Source of the DNA: Methylotenera sp.
GTDB taxonomy: Bacteria; Pseudomonadota; Gammaproteobacteria; Burkholderiales; Methylophilaceae
Direction of reading: 5' to 3'
NCBI RefSeq assembly: GCF_030684185.1
Contig: NZ_JAUXOY010000017.1
Span: forward strand, 62,001 to 126,000
DNA: 64,000 nt
A program made the position numbers and the translations under genes. This document shows positions 1 to 10,154 of this stretch, in pieces. The notes under the pieces were generated by a model. The model was not told the origin of the DNA. It saw nothing but the letters and a program-made list of their open reading frames with translations, and did not search any database. Position 1 is the first letter of the stretch. Every line of letters begins with the position of its first letter.

Positions 1-806
<806 letters not shown>

Positions 807-828
807 TTAATTTACAACGGTTGAATTT

Positions 829-2349
829 TTAAGAAAATAATCTGTGTGCGCAATCAGAGCCTGGAACGATACCGCGGACTAACATAGTGGCTTGAATCAC
901 TTTAAGTTGCTGACGGATTTTTTCAATCTGGATATCACCCAATACTCTATTGTTATCATCGACCAGTACAGAATTTAAGCCTATTTCCATCTGCCTTGCG
1001 ACTTGCACCATATGACTGAATACTTCTGCTGATTGTTTTACATGTGGAATATCCAACTGGAAGGTCACGCCTTTTACAACGGAAGTTCTTAGCATTTCAG
1101 GGCTAAATGGATTGCCATCGCGGTTAAACATCACAAATGATGGATGTAATTGAGGATTAAGCGAAGCTTGCGTATTACTTGGTTGATTGTCAGATAATTC
1201 ATCAAAATATTTAAAACCACCATCTGCAGTCAGTTTAAGGCCTTGAGACTCAGCTAAACCTCTTAGTTTAGTGCCTGTGAACGCGCCGCTTTCACCATGT
1301 ACTAAATGGAAACCTATGGTTTTATCAACCTCTATACAAAATAAATCTAGCGCATTTGCTACTGTAAGTGCATCGCCAGCTCCTTGCCATTCCACATGGC
1401 CGTTTATATCCAGACCTAATGTTTCAACAGCCAACTGAAAGCGATTTAAAGTGTTACGCGTCACTGCTCCACCACGATCTGCCAGTTGCATGCTACACGC
1501 CACTTTTGATATTTGTTGATTGAGGGCTTCTTGACTGGATTGTAAGTCTTTAAGTAGATGCCATTGTTTGTTCGAATCCAGTACATGTACAAAAATGGGT
1601 TTATCAAAGTCGTCAAATAATGAATTCAGCGCATTATTCAATGTGCTGACCGAAGTTTCTGTCGCCAGATACAATAATGCTGTTAAGTCAATTTGTCCAT
1701 GCAACATGGAAGGTAGGCTTACTGCTGAGTCTGAGGTGTCTTTTTGTTGGGCATTAACTTCAATACTCGCACCTGTGTTTTTAGCAACCTCATTGTTTTT
1801 AGTAAACTCATTTTTTGGATTAATTTCTTCATCAAACACAGCTCTAAACGCATTTGTTTGCTCGGGATTGACTTTAATTACCGATTCTTGATGATGGCTA
1901 GCAATAGATTCTGCATTATTGGGAGACAGTTTTTCTAACTTGGATTTTTCTAATTTGGAATTGACGAGCTGATTGTAAGTTGCTTCTATAGATTCATCTT
2001 CGCGCAATGCGGTTTCAGATGCATCGCCTTGAGTTAAGTGAACAAAACGTTCACGGTCATCATGCTTCACTGGTGCTTGATACTTGGCTGACTGTTGCGT
2101 TGCAATTTCAGCCGGAATTGTATCAATAGAAAAGTGATCGGTCGCCCGATTATCAAAACGGTCACTTAAAGCGTCATTAAAATCACTGGTATCTAAAGCT
2201 GGATCATCTAATAAAGCATCTCTTTGCATCGGAGCAAAATTCTCCTCCACTTGACGATGAAATCGTCTCTCTTGCCACCAATTAATAATGAGCACTGCTA
2301 ATATAATCAGTGCACCAATGGCTATTAGCGCTATTTGCAAATCACTCAT
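829..2349 (-). CDS. zipA: Cell division protein ZipA
   Basis: ZipA is an inner-membrane anchor of the FtsZ ring. The 506-residue product has an N-terminal membrane helix (about residues 5-25, IALIAIGALIILAVLIINWW) followed by an RR stop-transfer, a long charged low-complexity linker (about 30-230), and a C-terminal FtsZ-binding ZipA_C domain (about 350-490) recognisable from GGFKYFDE, HPSFVMFNRDGNPF and GVTFQLDIPHV. It is longer than E. coli ZipA (about 330 residues), mainly because of the linker, which holds a duplicated SKLEK pentapeptide from a 15-bp tandem repeat. It lies between smc and ligA and is probably cotranscribed with both. Confidence 0.9.
   Translation of the reverse strand: MSDLQIALIAIGALIILAVLIINWWQERRFHRQVEENFAPMQRDALLDDPALDTSDFNDALSDRFDNRATDHFSIDTIPAEIATQQSAKYQAPVKHDDRERFVHLTQGDASETALREDESIEATYNQLVNSKLEKSKLEKLSPNNAESIASHHQESVIKVNPEQTNAFRAVFDEEINPKNEFTKNNEVAKNTGASIEVNAQQKDTSDSAVSLPSMLHGQIDLTALLYLATETSVSTLNNALNSLFDDFDKPIFVHVLDSNKQWHLLKDLQSSQEALNQQISKVACSMQLADRGGAVTRNTLNRFQLAVETLGLDINGHVEWQGAGDALTVANALDLFCIEVDKTIGFHLVHGESGAFTGTKLRGLAESQGLKLTADGGFKYFDELSDNQPSNTQASLNPQLHPSFVMFNRDGNPFSPEMLRTSVVKGVTFQLDIPHVKQSAEVFSHMVQVARQMEIGLNSVLVDDNNRVLGDIQIEKIRQQLKVIQATMLVRGIVPGSDCAHRLFS
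1931..1960. repeat. Imperfect 15-bp tandem duplication in the zipA linker
   Basis: Two adjacent 15-bp units (1931-1945 and 1946-1960, 13 of 15 bases identical) encode SKLEK twice in frame in the disordered linker of ZipA. Being a multiple of three it leaves the frame intact. It is one of several 12-15 bp tandem duplications in this window. Confidence 0.7.
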
Positions 2350-2422
2350 TTAAACTTAACTTTCAAAGTTGCTGTCATCATTCAGGCTTTCTACTTTTTA
2401 GGTGTGTGGCATTAACTCATCA

Positions 2423-5400
2423 TCAAGCCGTTACTTCGTCTATCATACGCACCGCCGCTTCCATGTCTACATCTACAATACGCGATACGCCAGACTCTTG
2501 CATAGTAACACCTATCAATTGCTGCGCCATTTCCATGGTTATTTTATTATGACTTACGTATAAAAACTGTGTTTTTTCAGACATTTTTTTTACCATCGAA
2601 CAAAAACGTTCGGTATTACTATCATCTAATGGCGCATCCACTTCATCCATTAAGCAAAATGGTGCCGGATTCAATCTAAACAAAGCAAATACCAAGGCCA
2701 ACGCGGTTAAAGCTTTTTCGCCGCCAGATAACAAATGGATAGTGCTATTCTTTTTGCCAGGCGGCTGTGCAAATACCAGCATGCCTGTATCTAAAATCTC
2801 TTCACCAAGCAGTTCTAACCTTGCCTGCCCACCACCAAAAAGTGTAGAGAACAGTTCACTAAAATGTCGATTAGCCTCATCAAAAGTTGCTTGTAAACGC
2901 CCTCTGGTTTCCCTGTCAATTTTACGAATCGCATCTTCAAGCGTTTCGCTGGCTTCTCTCAAATCTTTACATTGACTATCTAGATAGTGTTTGCGGGTTT
3001 GTTCGGTATCCAGCTCATGAATTGCCGCCAAATTCACAGCACCAAGCGCTTCTATCTCAATCGCTAAATTATCCCGCTTTCTTTCAAAATAAGGCACTTT
3101 AAGCTTATCTTCATTACCGTTTGCCATTAGCGCTTCTAAATGTTCAGCAAGATGTAATTCACTAATATTAGAAGCTGTTAGCTCAGCTTGGCAATGCTCA
3201 AAATATAAACGCGATTCTTGTTCTACTAGTCTGCTTGCTTCTAATTTGTCTCTTAATGGGTGCAGCAATTGTTCATTCTGCATACGGGAACGTTCTTGTT
3301 GTTGTAATGCCGTTTCAGTCTCACTCATTTGATTGCGTGCTGACGCCAAGGCCAGCTCGTGTTGTTGCTTGTGATTCAGTGCATTTTCTAAATTGGTTTT
3401 TAATGCTTCCATTTTGGTGGCAGATAAAGTGGCTTCAACTTCATTGCAGCGTAATTTAAGGCTGGTATTTTCTTCAAGTAAAGAGTTAATTTTATTACTT
3501 AATTCTTTGATATTGTTATTATTTAATCTTATATTAAAAGTTTTTTCTTGATGTGCCCGTTCTAGTGTTTGTAATTGATTACGCGCTTCATTAAAAGCAG
3601 TTTCAGCAGTAATCTTATATTCATTCGCAACTGTTTTCTCGCTCTGCAAATGGTCTAAACTCTGTGAAATTTCTTTAATCAACTGCGCTTTAAGTGCAGA
3701 CTCAGCAATAAGTTTTAACCGTTTTTCATCAGCTAATGCAATATCGGCTTGCAATACCTTTTGCCTTTGCAGCGCATTTGATTGCTGCTGCTTGAGTTGC
3801 TGAAGTGCCAAATTGAATTGGTGTGCCTGCTGAGTAGCAGTTTTTAGTTGCTGATTACGTGTTTGATGTTCTGCACGTAACGAATGTAGCTTTTGTTCCA
3901 ACTTAATGACATGCTGATTAGTCTGAGCTAAACTTTTCTGTAAATCAGGTAGCTTTATCTGTAGCTTATCAAGCTGCGCTTGTCGCTCCAGCACACCATG
4001 CAATAACGATTGTGCACCAAAGTAGCTAACGCTTTGCTTGGTGTAAATGTCGCCTTGCCTATTCACCAAATATTCACCGCTTGCTAAGGATTTGCTCGCA
4101 GCAATTGCATCCACGCCATCTTCAAGAAAATACGCATTTGCGAGCCAGTCTTGCAATACGGCTTGCAAATTTGGCTCAATTTTCTCCACCAATGAATAAA
4201 GTGGTGATTGTTCAGTTTTAGCAGATATTTTATTAGTGACAACAGGGTTTGTTGTAAATGCCAGGCTTAACGCGCTTGGCGGCCTGTCTGCCTTAGCCAT
4301 TTCGTACGTTGCAAATGCGTTCAGCCTAGCCCCTAATGCTGATTCAAATGCGGTTTCCCAGCCTGACTTAATACTAATCTTTTGCCAAATACGGGCACTA
4401 TTATTTAATCCGGCAGTTTTTAGCCATTTGGACAATGCAACCTCATTGTTGCCATTTTGCATGGCTTGCTGAATTTTCATCAGCGAGCCAATCTCAGCTT
4501 CAAGTAAATTTAGCGCTCTTTGATTTGTTCCATGCAAATCGCGACCTTCTTTAAGTGCCAAATTAATGGAATGCTCATTTTGCAGCAGCTCTGATACATG
4601 TTTTTCGATAGACGTAATTTCTGCCTCGGCTAAAGCAAGCTGCGCCTCTTTTTCCGCAAGTGCCTCGTCTGATGGAAATTGCAAATGGGTTAAACTTTGC
4701 TGCAAGCGCAGTAAATGTTCGTTAGTTTCAGTCACCGTACGTGTTATATGCCCAATATTCGCCTGCTCCAGGCGTAATCGCTGTTCTGCATGGATAAGTG
4801 CCGACTGGCTAACATTAAATGCAGCCAACGCTAGCTGATATTGATTTGATAATATTGGGACGGCATCTCTTGCCATCTTAATCACTTGCTCGGCAGCTGA
4901 AAAATCAGTGTTTGCGGCCTGTATTTCATGTTGGGCACTTAATAAACTGTCTTGAAAATGATCATGCTGAGCGATATTTTTATCCAACTGTGCCGTAAGT
5001 TGCTGCAGTTGCAATTGCATACGTTCTCGAGCTTCAGCGGTATTTTTAACCTGATTCTCAAGATTAGATACTTCGGCATTAACTTCGTAATACTTAGTTT
5101 GTGCCTGATTTACGGTTTCTGCTGCATTAAAATTTTGTTGCCGTGCAAGCTCTAATGCGCTTTCGTTATTACGCAAACTTGCCATTTGCGCTTCTAGCTC
5201 ATTAACTAGCTTTTCAACATGACGTTGCGCTTTTTCCCATTGCGCACTGGCATCACGTTTTTTTAGAAGCCATACTTGGCCTTTGGTAATATTTAATGCG
5301 TCCTGTAAACGGTGGTATTGTTCTGCCACCACCGCCTGAGACTGTAAGTGCAAAATCTGCTTGTCCAACTCACGCAGAATATCTTCTACCCTGGTTAAGT

Positions 5401-5968
5401 TTTCACGTGTGTCACGCAAACGCGATTCGGTTTCGCGCCGCCGTTCTTTATATTTACTAATGCCTGCGGCTTCTTCTAAAAAAATACGCAGCTCTTCCGG
5501 TTTGGCTTCAACGATGCGGTTTATAGTATTTTGACCAATAATGGCATACGCTCTACCGCCCAAGCCTGTCCCTAAAAACAAATCAGCTACATCGCGACGG
5601 CGAACAACGGTGTTATTGATATAGTAAGTAGAGCCTTTGTCACGCTCAATCACACGTTTGACTGATATTTCAGCGTATTGTGACCATTCGCCTGAAGCGC
5701 CGCCCAAACTGTTATCAAATACCAGTTCAACACTGGCACGGGAAATGGGCTTGCGATTACCAGAGCCGTTAAAGATGACATCATCCATGCTATCGCCGCG
5801 CATTTCTTTGGCAGATGATTCGCCCAGCACCCAGCGTACAGATTCCATAACATTGGATTTTCCGCATCCATTGGGCCCAACAACGCCCACGCGCTGACCA
5901 TGAATATGCAGCGTCGTTGGATCAACAAACGATTTGAAACCGGCAAGTTTTAAGTGAGTTAAACGCAA
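2423..5968 (-). CDS. smc: Chromosome segregation protein SMC
   Basis: SMC is the ATPase of the bacterial condensin that compacts and segregates chromosomes. The 1181 residues match the family length. The N-terminal head has Walker A GPNGCGKSN (about residues 32-40), then a long coiled coil, a hinge near 500-650, a second coiled coil, and a C-terminal head with the ABC signature LLSGGEKALTALAL and Walker B CLMDEVDAPLDD. The start is a TTG (5968-5966). It is preferred because MRLTHLKLAGFKSFVDPT is exactly where SMC proteins begin, although no strong ribosome binding site precedes it. ZipA and LigA follow on the same strand, and queF is divergent. Confidence 0.96.
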   Translation of the reverse strand: MRLTHLKLAGFKSFVDPTTLHIHGQRVGVVGPNGCGKSNVMESVRWVLGESSAKEMRGDSMDDVIFNGSGNRKPISRASVELVFDNSLGGASGEWSQYAEISVKRVIERDKGSTYYINNTVVRRRDVADLFLGTGLGGRAYAIIGQNTINRIVEAKPEELRIFLEEAAGISKYKERRRETESRLRDTRENLTRVEDILRELDKQILHLQSQAVVAEQYHRLQDALNITKGQVWLLKKRDASAQWEKAQRHVEKLVNELEAQMASLRNNESALELARQQNFNAAETVNQAQTKYYEVNAEVSNLENQVKNTAEARERMQLQLQQLTAQLDKNIAQHDHFQDSLLSAQHEIQAANTDFSAAEQVIKMARDAVPILSNQYQLALAAFNVSQSALIHAEQRLRLEQANIGHITRTVTETNEHLLRLQQSLTHLQFPSDEALAEKEAQLALAEAEITSIEKHVSELLQNEHSINLALKEGRDLHGTNQRALNLLEAEIGSLMKIQQAMQNGNNEVALSKWLKTAGLNNSARIWQKISIKSGWETAFESALGARLNAFATYEMAKADRPPSALSLAFTTNPVVTNKISAKTEQSPLYSLVEKIEPNLQAVLQDWLANAYFLEDGVDAIAASKSLASGEYLVNRQGDIYTKQSVSYFGAQSLLHGVLERQAQLDKLQIKLPDLQKSLAQTNQHVIKLEQKLHSLRAEHQTRNQQLKTATQQAHQFNLALQQLKQQQSNALQRQKVLQADIALADEKRLKLIAESALKAQLIKEISQSLDHLQSEKTVANEYKITAETAFNEARNQLQTLERAHQEKTFNIRLNNNNIKELSNKINSLLEENTSLKLRCNEVEATLSATKMEALKTNLENALNHKQQHELALASARNQMSETETALQQQERSRMQNEQLLHPLRDKLEASRLVEQESRLYFEHCQAELTASNISELHLAEHLEALMANGNEDKLKVPYFERKRDNLAIEIEALGAVNLAAIHELDTEQTRKHYLDSQCKDLREASETLEDAIRKIDRETRGRLQATFDEANRHFSELFSTLFGGGQARLELLGEEILDTGMLVFAQPPGKKNSTIHLLSGGEKALTALALVFALFRLNPAPFCLMDEVDAPLDDSNTERFCSMVKKMSEKTQFLYVSHNKITMEMAQQLIGVTMQESGVSRIVDVDMEAAVRMIDEVTA

Positions 5969-6015
5969 ATTGAATTTATAAAGTTAACAGTAATTTGTTA
6001 AGCTAAAATTTTTAT

Positions 6016-6038
6016 AGAATTTTATAAGCTAGTATAAT
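6016..6038 (+). promoter_or_regulatory. Possible sigma-70 promoter of queF
   Basis: A perfect TATAAT lies at 6033-6038, 24 bases before the queF ATG, in an AT-rich divergent spacer. The -35 region is poor, so only the -10 element is supported. The minus-strand smc promoter must lie in the same 94-bp spacer but is not evident. Confidence 0.35.
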
Positions 6039-6062
6039 AACTTTTTTTAAGCAAAAACACCT

Positions 6063-6509
6063 ATGACAACACAATCAATTGGCGGAAAACCAACCGCGCA
6101 ACCCACTAAAACTTTAGAAACGTTTGATAACCCCAACCAAATGCGTGATTTTCATATTCATATGGAGATCCCAGAGTTTACATGCCTATGCCCAAAAACT
6201 GGCCAACCTGATTTTGCGGTAATTTATTTAGACTATATTCCTGATCAAACCTGCGTAGAGCTTAAAAGCTTGAAGCTATACATGTGGTCTTTCCGTGATA
6301 AAGGCTGTTTTCACGAAGCTGTCACCAATACTATATTAGATGATTTAGTGACAGCAACAAATCCTAAATTTATGCGAGTAACCGCTAAATTTTATGTGCG
6401 CGGTGGCGTGTTTACTAATGTAGCAGCAGAACATCGCAAAGCGGGATGGCAACCATTACCACGTGTTGAACTAACGCAGTTTGAGAGTCAATCAAATACA
6501 CGTGGTTAA
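6063..6509 (+). CDS. queF: NADPH-dependent 7-cyano-7-deazaguanine reductase QueF
   Basis: QueF reduces preQ0 to preQ1, the nitrile-to-amine step of queuosine biosynthesis for tRNA. The product has 148 residues, the short unimodular type. [15 protein letters not shown] (about residues 38-52) contains the nucleophilic cysteine and the catalytic aspartate downstream, and the QueF signature [14 protein letters not shown] follows with FHEAVTN. The gene stands alone, divergent from smc and upstream of two tRNA genes. Confidence 0.95.
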   Translation: MTTQSIGGKPTAQPTKTLETFDNPNQMRDFHIHMEIPEFTCLCPKTGQPDFAVIYLDYIPDQTCVELKSLKLYMWSFRDKGCFHEAVTNTILDDLVTATNPKFMRVTAKFYVRGGVFTNVAAEHRKAGWQPLPRVELTQFESQSNTRG

Positions 6510-6671
6510 TTTGCAACTTCAACTTGATTTAATTTTCGAAATTAATGAGTGAGTAAATATTTAGTATTGATTCTTAAAATCACAGTGAAAATCATTGACA
6601 ACACAGCGCGCCATCTTTAATATGGCGCCTCGCTGACAGTACAAGCAATTAATAGCGAAGGATGTAGGTAC

Positions 6672-6747
<76 letters not shown>

Positions 6748-6835
6748 AAATGTAAAGATTTACTAAAATCCGCTTAAATAAATGAGTGTTTTGTAGTAGA
6801 ATGCTGCACTTGTAATACGGTATAGAAATTCTTAG

Positions 6836-6911
6836 GTCCCCATCGTCTAGAGGCCTAGGACACCTCCCTTTCACGGAGGCGACCGGGGTTCGAATCCCCG
6901 TGGGGACGCCA
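6836..6911 (+). tRNA. tRNA-Glu (anticodon TTC)
   Basis: A 76-nt cloverleaf with encoded CCA. The acceptor GTCCCCA pairs with TGGGGAC, the anticodon stem CCTCC/GGAGG frames CTTTCAC (anticodon TTC), and the T arm contains GGTTCGAATCC. It lies 88 nt after tRNA-Ala. The DNA on its 3' side carries an integrase-like remnant, as expected if this tRNA served as an integration site. Confidence 0.97.
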
Positions 6912-7013
6912 ATACAACCTTAAGTGGTTGATTCGCAAGCAAAATCACACGTAGCAAGCCTTTTAGAGCATCTTATTGGATACAAAGCTGGATACATTCA
7001 GCTACAATAAGGT

Positions 7014-7115
7014 ATGAATTCTATGTCTACTCAAGGTCTTTTAGAGCGTTCAAACGGCTATTACTTCCAGGCCCGTATTCCCAATAGTAACTTAATTTAT
7101 AGCCTACATAGTTAG
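7014..7115 (+). pseudogene. Remnant of a tyrosine-recombinase N terminus
   Basis: A 33-codon frame starts about 100 nt after tRNA-Glu and stops abruptly. Its middle, GLLERSNGYYFQARIPNS, resembles the start of phage-type integrases with a DUF6538-like N-terminal domain (pattern LxxR-x-YYFRxRIP). The SAM-like and catalytic domains are absent. I infer a decayed integrase from an element that used the adjacent tRNA-Glu. The assignment rests on a short match and could be chance. Confidence 0.4.
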
Positions 7116-7208
7116 CTACGTCCTACAAGATGCTAAAAAGTCAGTTTAAATTTGCAATATTACATGATGTGACTTGTTATTTGTTTAAAATTGAGTCAAT
7201 ACAGAGTC

Positions 7209-7535
7209 ATGGAGCTGAAGCCAAACTATAAACCACCGTTTAGTAAATTTGTTAAAAAGGCGCATAAGCCGTTACAGCTTGCTATTGAGGATGCTACAGA
7301 GGATATTTGCGCGGACCCAGAGATCGGCGAGGCTATGTTAGGCGATCTCATTGGAATAAGAGTTTATAAGTTTCGCTTTAATCGCCAAGAATACCTTGTT
7401 GCTTATCGTCCACCATTACAGGGGTCGATTAACAAAGGGGTCGATCTGGAATTATTGTTTATCGACTTCTATCAGGTTGGTTCGCACGAAAACTTTTATG
7501 ATGAACTTAAGCGGTATTTAAAATTAGAGGAGTAG
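7209..7535 (+). CDS. RelE/ParE-family type II toxin (putative)
   Basis: A small basic protein of about 108 residues starting MELKPNYKPPFSKFVKKAHKP. The beta-strand core DLIGIRVYKFRFNRQEYLVAYRP and the C-terminal VDLELLFIDFYQVGSHENFYDEL resemble RelE/ParE/HigB toxins that cleave mRNA or poison gyrase. An in-frame TTG at 7191 would add six residues; the ATG at 7209 is preferred. Its partner begins 4 nt downstream, so the order is toxin-first as in higBA. No specific target can be assigned. Confidence 0.65.
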   Translation: MELKPNYKPPFSKFVKKAHKPLQLAIEDATEDICADPEIGEAMLGDLIGIRVYKFRFNRQEYLVAYRPPLQGSINKGVDLELLFIDFYQVGSHENFYDELKRYLKLEE

Positions 7536-7539
7536 AGAA

Positions 7540-7860
7540 ATGGCGCACACAATGACCGCAGAGGATCTATTTCAAGATCTAAAACATATGCCAGCTAACG
7601 AGAGGCAAAAATTCTTCGTCATACTGTCCACGAATGCTTTCCGTGATGAGGATATGAGTCATGAGCAGCTATTTGGCCAATTGGCTGGTGACGAATTCAC
7701 CGCGCAGGAAGCTGTTGAATACTTGGATATTTCAATGTCTACATTTCGGCGTTATGTAACTGCGAGTAAATTAATTCCGAGCTCAAACGTTGGTCGGAAT
7801 CAGATGTTTGCTGTACTAGATTTAAAGAAACTTAAAAAAGTATTAACGGCATATAGGTAG
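7540..7860 (+). CDS. Helix-turn-helix antitoxin / excisionase-like DNA-binding protein
   Basis: This 106-residue protein has a C-terminal excisionase-like helix-turn-helix, EFTAQEAVEYLDISMSTFRRYV (about residues 51-72), of the kind seen in antitoxins that autoregulate toxin-antitoxin operons. The start ATG follows an AGAG-containing spacer 4 nt after the putative toxin gene, implying translational coupling. Its position after a tRNA and an integrase remnant suggests it was carried in by a small mobile element. Confidence 0.6.
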   Translation: MAHTMTAEDLFQDLKHMPANERQKFFVILSTNAFRDEDMSHEQLFGQLAGDEFTAQEAVEYLDISMSTFRRYVTASKLIPSSNVGRNQMFAVLDLKKLKKVLTAYR

Positions 7861-7981
7861 CAGCCATCCAGCACATAACAGCATTTGATTGACATTCATG
7901 CGACGCAATAACGATTGCGCCCTACACGGGCTGATTTCAGAATTGTGAACCTCCAGCTAAACACTGGATGGTGACATACTG

Positions 7982-8012
7982 AGGTGGAAACTATTGGACA
8001 CTGTTTCCACCT
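7982..8012. repeat. Perfect 10-bp inverted repeat
   Basis: AGGTGGAAAC at 7982-7991 and its exact complement GTTTCCACCT at 8003-8012 are separated by 11 nt. The site is in the 237-bp spacer between the toxin-antitoxin pair and the convergent lipid operon. There is no following T-run on either strand long enough for a classical terminator. It could be an operator, a transposon end remnant or a bidirectional hairpin. Nothing else is seen in this spacer. Confidence 0.5.
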
Positions 8013-8097
8013 ATAATCTGGAAAGTATTGCACGCTGATTAACAAATATGAATCTTTTTGGCATGTAAAATAAGGCCTAATTGAAAAATCAAACCTG

Positions 8098-9372
8098 CTA
8101 CACCCTTAGTCGAACACTTCGATTAAAAGGTTTGGCTAATAGTAAATGCATATCACCTAAAGCCCGTTCCTCAAAACCACCTTCGCAATAACAAAAGTAG
8201 AACTCCCACATTTTAATGAACTCTTGAGAGTATCCCAGTTTGCTGATCTGCTCTATGTTAGTGAAAAAATTTTCACGCCACATACGTAAAGTAGTTGCGT
8301 AATGCGGGCCAATATCTTCCAAGTCGACCAGGCGCATATCTGTCATGTTTGTAATGCTATTCAACATAGCAGTATTAGACGGAATACATGAGCCTGGGAA
8401 GATGTAGCGCTGAATGAAATCTACAGATTTTTTAGCGCTTTCGTAGCGTTGGTCAGCAATTGTAATTGCCTGAATAAGTGCCAGGCCTTCGGGCTTTAAC
8501 AGTGAGCTGACTTTTGAGAAATAGGTATCATAGAACTGATAACCGACAGCTTCAATCATTTCAATCGAAACCAGCTTGTCAAATTGTCCGCTTAGGTGCC
8601 GGTAGTCATCCAGCAACAGAGTGATTTTGTCGCTTAAGCCAGCCTCTTCTACCATTTCTTTAGCGAGTTGGTGCTGCTGCTCTGATATTGTAGTGGTAGT
8701 AATCTTGCAACCGTAATTTTTTGCGGCGTAAATTGAAAATCCGCCCCAGCCAGTACCAATTTCAAGCACATGGTCCGTTGGCTTGAGTTTCAGCTTGTCG
8801 CAGATAGTTTTCAGCTTCAGCTCAGATGCTTGCTGCAATGTTTTTGTGTCTTCAGTAAACATGGCGCTGGAATACATCATGGTTGGATCCAAAAACAGCT
8901 GGAACATCTCGTTGCCAAGGTCATAATGGGCTGCAATATTCTTACGACTGCCCTCAGTGGTGTTACTGTTGAGCCAGTGCAGCACGCGCATGATTGGTTT
9001 CGTCAGCCATTGATAGCCACCCTCAAGGTTATCCATCACCGACTGGTTGATACACATCAGGCGAATCACGTTGGTGAGGTTATCCGCACTCCAGTAACCC
9101 AGCATGTAAGCCTCCCCTGCACCAATGCTGCCGCCAAAAGCGATCTCGCCGTAAAAGCGCTGGTCATGCACATGGATAATCGCATGCAATGTATGGCTTG
9201 GATTGCCAAAAAAATAGTTTTCGTTACCATCAACCAACGTCAGGCGGCTGGCTTGCAGATTGCCTAGATGGCTTAATATTTGTGATTTGGCGAAACGTGC
9301 AACCCATTTTGCACGGCTCTTCTCTTTAAGACTGCTGGTGAGTGTTTCTTGCTGTAATACTGAAATGGACAT
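8098..9372 (-). CDS. cfa: Cyclopropane-fatty-acyl-phospholipid synthase family methyltransferase
   Basis: A SAM-dependent enzyme acting on unsaturated acyl chains of membrane phospholipids. The 424 residues match Cfa length. The N-terminal lipid-binding half includes GSIGAGEAYMLGYW, followed by AAHYDLGNEMFQLFLDPTMMYS and the SAM motif VLEIGTGWGGFSIYAA (about residues 200-215). It is the last gene of the nine-gene minus-strand operon and starts 2 nt after the DUF1365 gene. In this context it may methylate rather than cyclopropanate, as proposed for UfaM-like enzymes in furan fatty acid synthesis; sequence alone does not decide. Confidence 0.85.
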   Translation of the reverse strand: MSISVLQQETLTSSLKEKSRAKWVARFAKSQILSHLGNLQASRLTLVDGNENYFFGNPSHTLHAIIHVHDQRFYGEIAFGGSIGAGEAYMLGYWSADNLTNVIRLMCINQSVMDNLEGGYQWLTKPIMRVLHWLNSNTTEGSRKNIAAHYDLGNEMFQLFLDPTMMYSSAMFTEDTKTLQQASELKLKTICDKLKLKPTDHVLEIGTGWGGFSIYAAKNYGCKITTTTISEQQHQLAKEMVEEAGLSDKITLLLDDYRHLSGQFDKLVSIEMIEAVGYQFYDTYFSKVSSLLKPEGLALIQAITIADQRYESAKKSVDFIQRYIFPGSCIPSNTAMLNSITNMTDMRLVDLEDIGPHYATTLRMWRENFFTNIEQISKLGYSQEFIKMWEFYFCYCEGGFEERALGDMHLLLAKPFNRSVRLRV

Positions 9373-9374
9373 AA

Positions 9375-10154
9375 TTATTTCTTTTTCAGGTTAGGATTTT
9401 CGTAAAAAGGAACACGCTTTAGCCATAACAACAAAGCATTCCAGTAAATACCTGCAATTACCTTAAGTGTCATGAACGGGTAGGCAAACAGCGTTTTGTT
9501 TAATGTGTATTCACTGAGTTCAGTGCGCTTCAGGTTCAGTAACGCATTGAAAGTCTGCTCACCGTTCTGCAGGTTAAGCATGTGGATAAGGATTTGCTCG
9601 CTTTCCAGTTTGAATGACCATTCATATTGAACGTCCATCGACATAAAAGGCGACACATGAAAGGCTTTACTGAATTTGAATGTAGAAGTTGCGCCATTTT
9701 TCATGGCCGTCTTTTCAAAGTCATGCACGTAAACATGGTCTTCACCCCAGGGCGTATTGGTAATATGACTGACTATGTACTGAATTTTTTGACTTTCAGG
9801 CTCAAAGCAATAATAAAATGTGACCGGATTAAAGCAGTAGCCAAAATAGCGCATATTAGTGAGCATGCATATCTTGCCTTCAGGACGCTTGCCGGTTGAA
9901 TGGTGTACTAGATTAGAGATGGACTCTTTGAGGGGTATTTCAGGATGTCCGTAATAATCGGCACGGTTGAACCAGGCAATATTTTTGCGCTGGTAAGACC
10001 AGAATCTAAAGCAGGTAAACAGGCTAGGAAGTTCATCCAGATTTAAAAACATCATAAACACTTTATAGTTAAATTTATGCCGTTTTGGGTGGCACCTCTG
10101 ATGTGACACCCAGCCGCTATAGATCGCACTCCTCGGGTTATTAGCGTTTGCCAT
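9375..10154 (-). CDS. DUF1365 family protein
   Basis: About 259 residues of DUF1365, recognisable from [24 protein letters not shown] split across the N terminus and the central [17 protein letters not shown] and [11 protein letters not shown] motifs. The family has no established reaction but almost always lies next to a Cfa-like methyltransferase and an FAD oxidoreductase, as here. The ATG at 10154 overlaps the upstream gene by 14 nt; an upstream in-frame TTG (10169) is less likely. Confidence 0.85.
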   Translation of the reverse strand: MANANNPRSAIYSGWVSHQRCHPKRHKFNYKVFMMFLNLDELPSLFTCFRFWSYQRKNIAWFNRADYYGHPEIPLKESISNLVHHSTGKRPEGKICMLTNMRYFGYCFNPVTFYYCFEPESQKIQYIVSHITNTPWGEDHVYVHDFEKTAMKNGATSTFKFSKAFHVSPFMSMDVQYEWSFKLESEQILIHMLNLQNGEQTFNALLNLKRTELSEYTLNKTLFAYPFMTLKVIAGIYWNALLLWLKRVPFYENPNLKKK

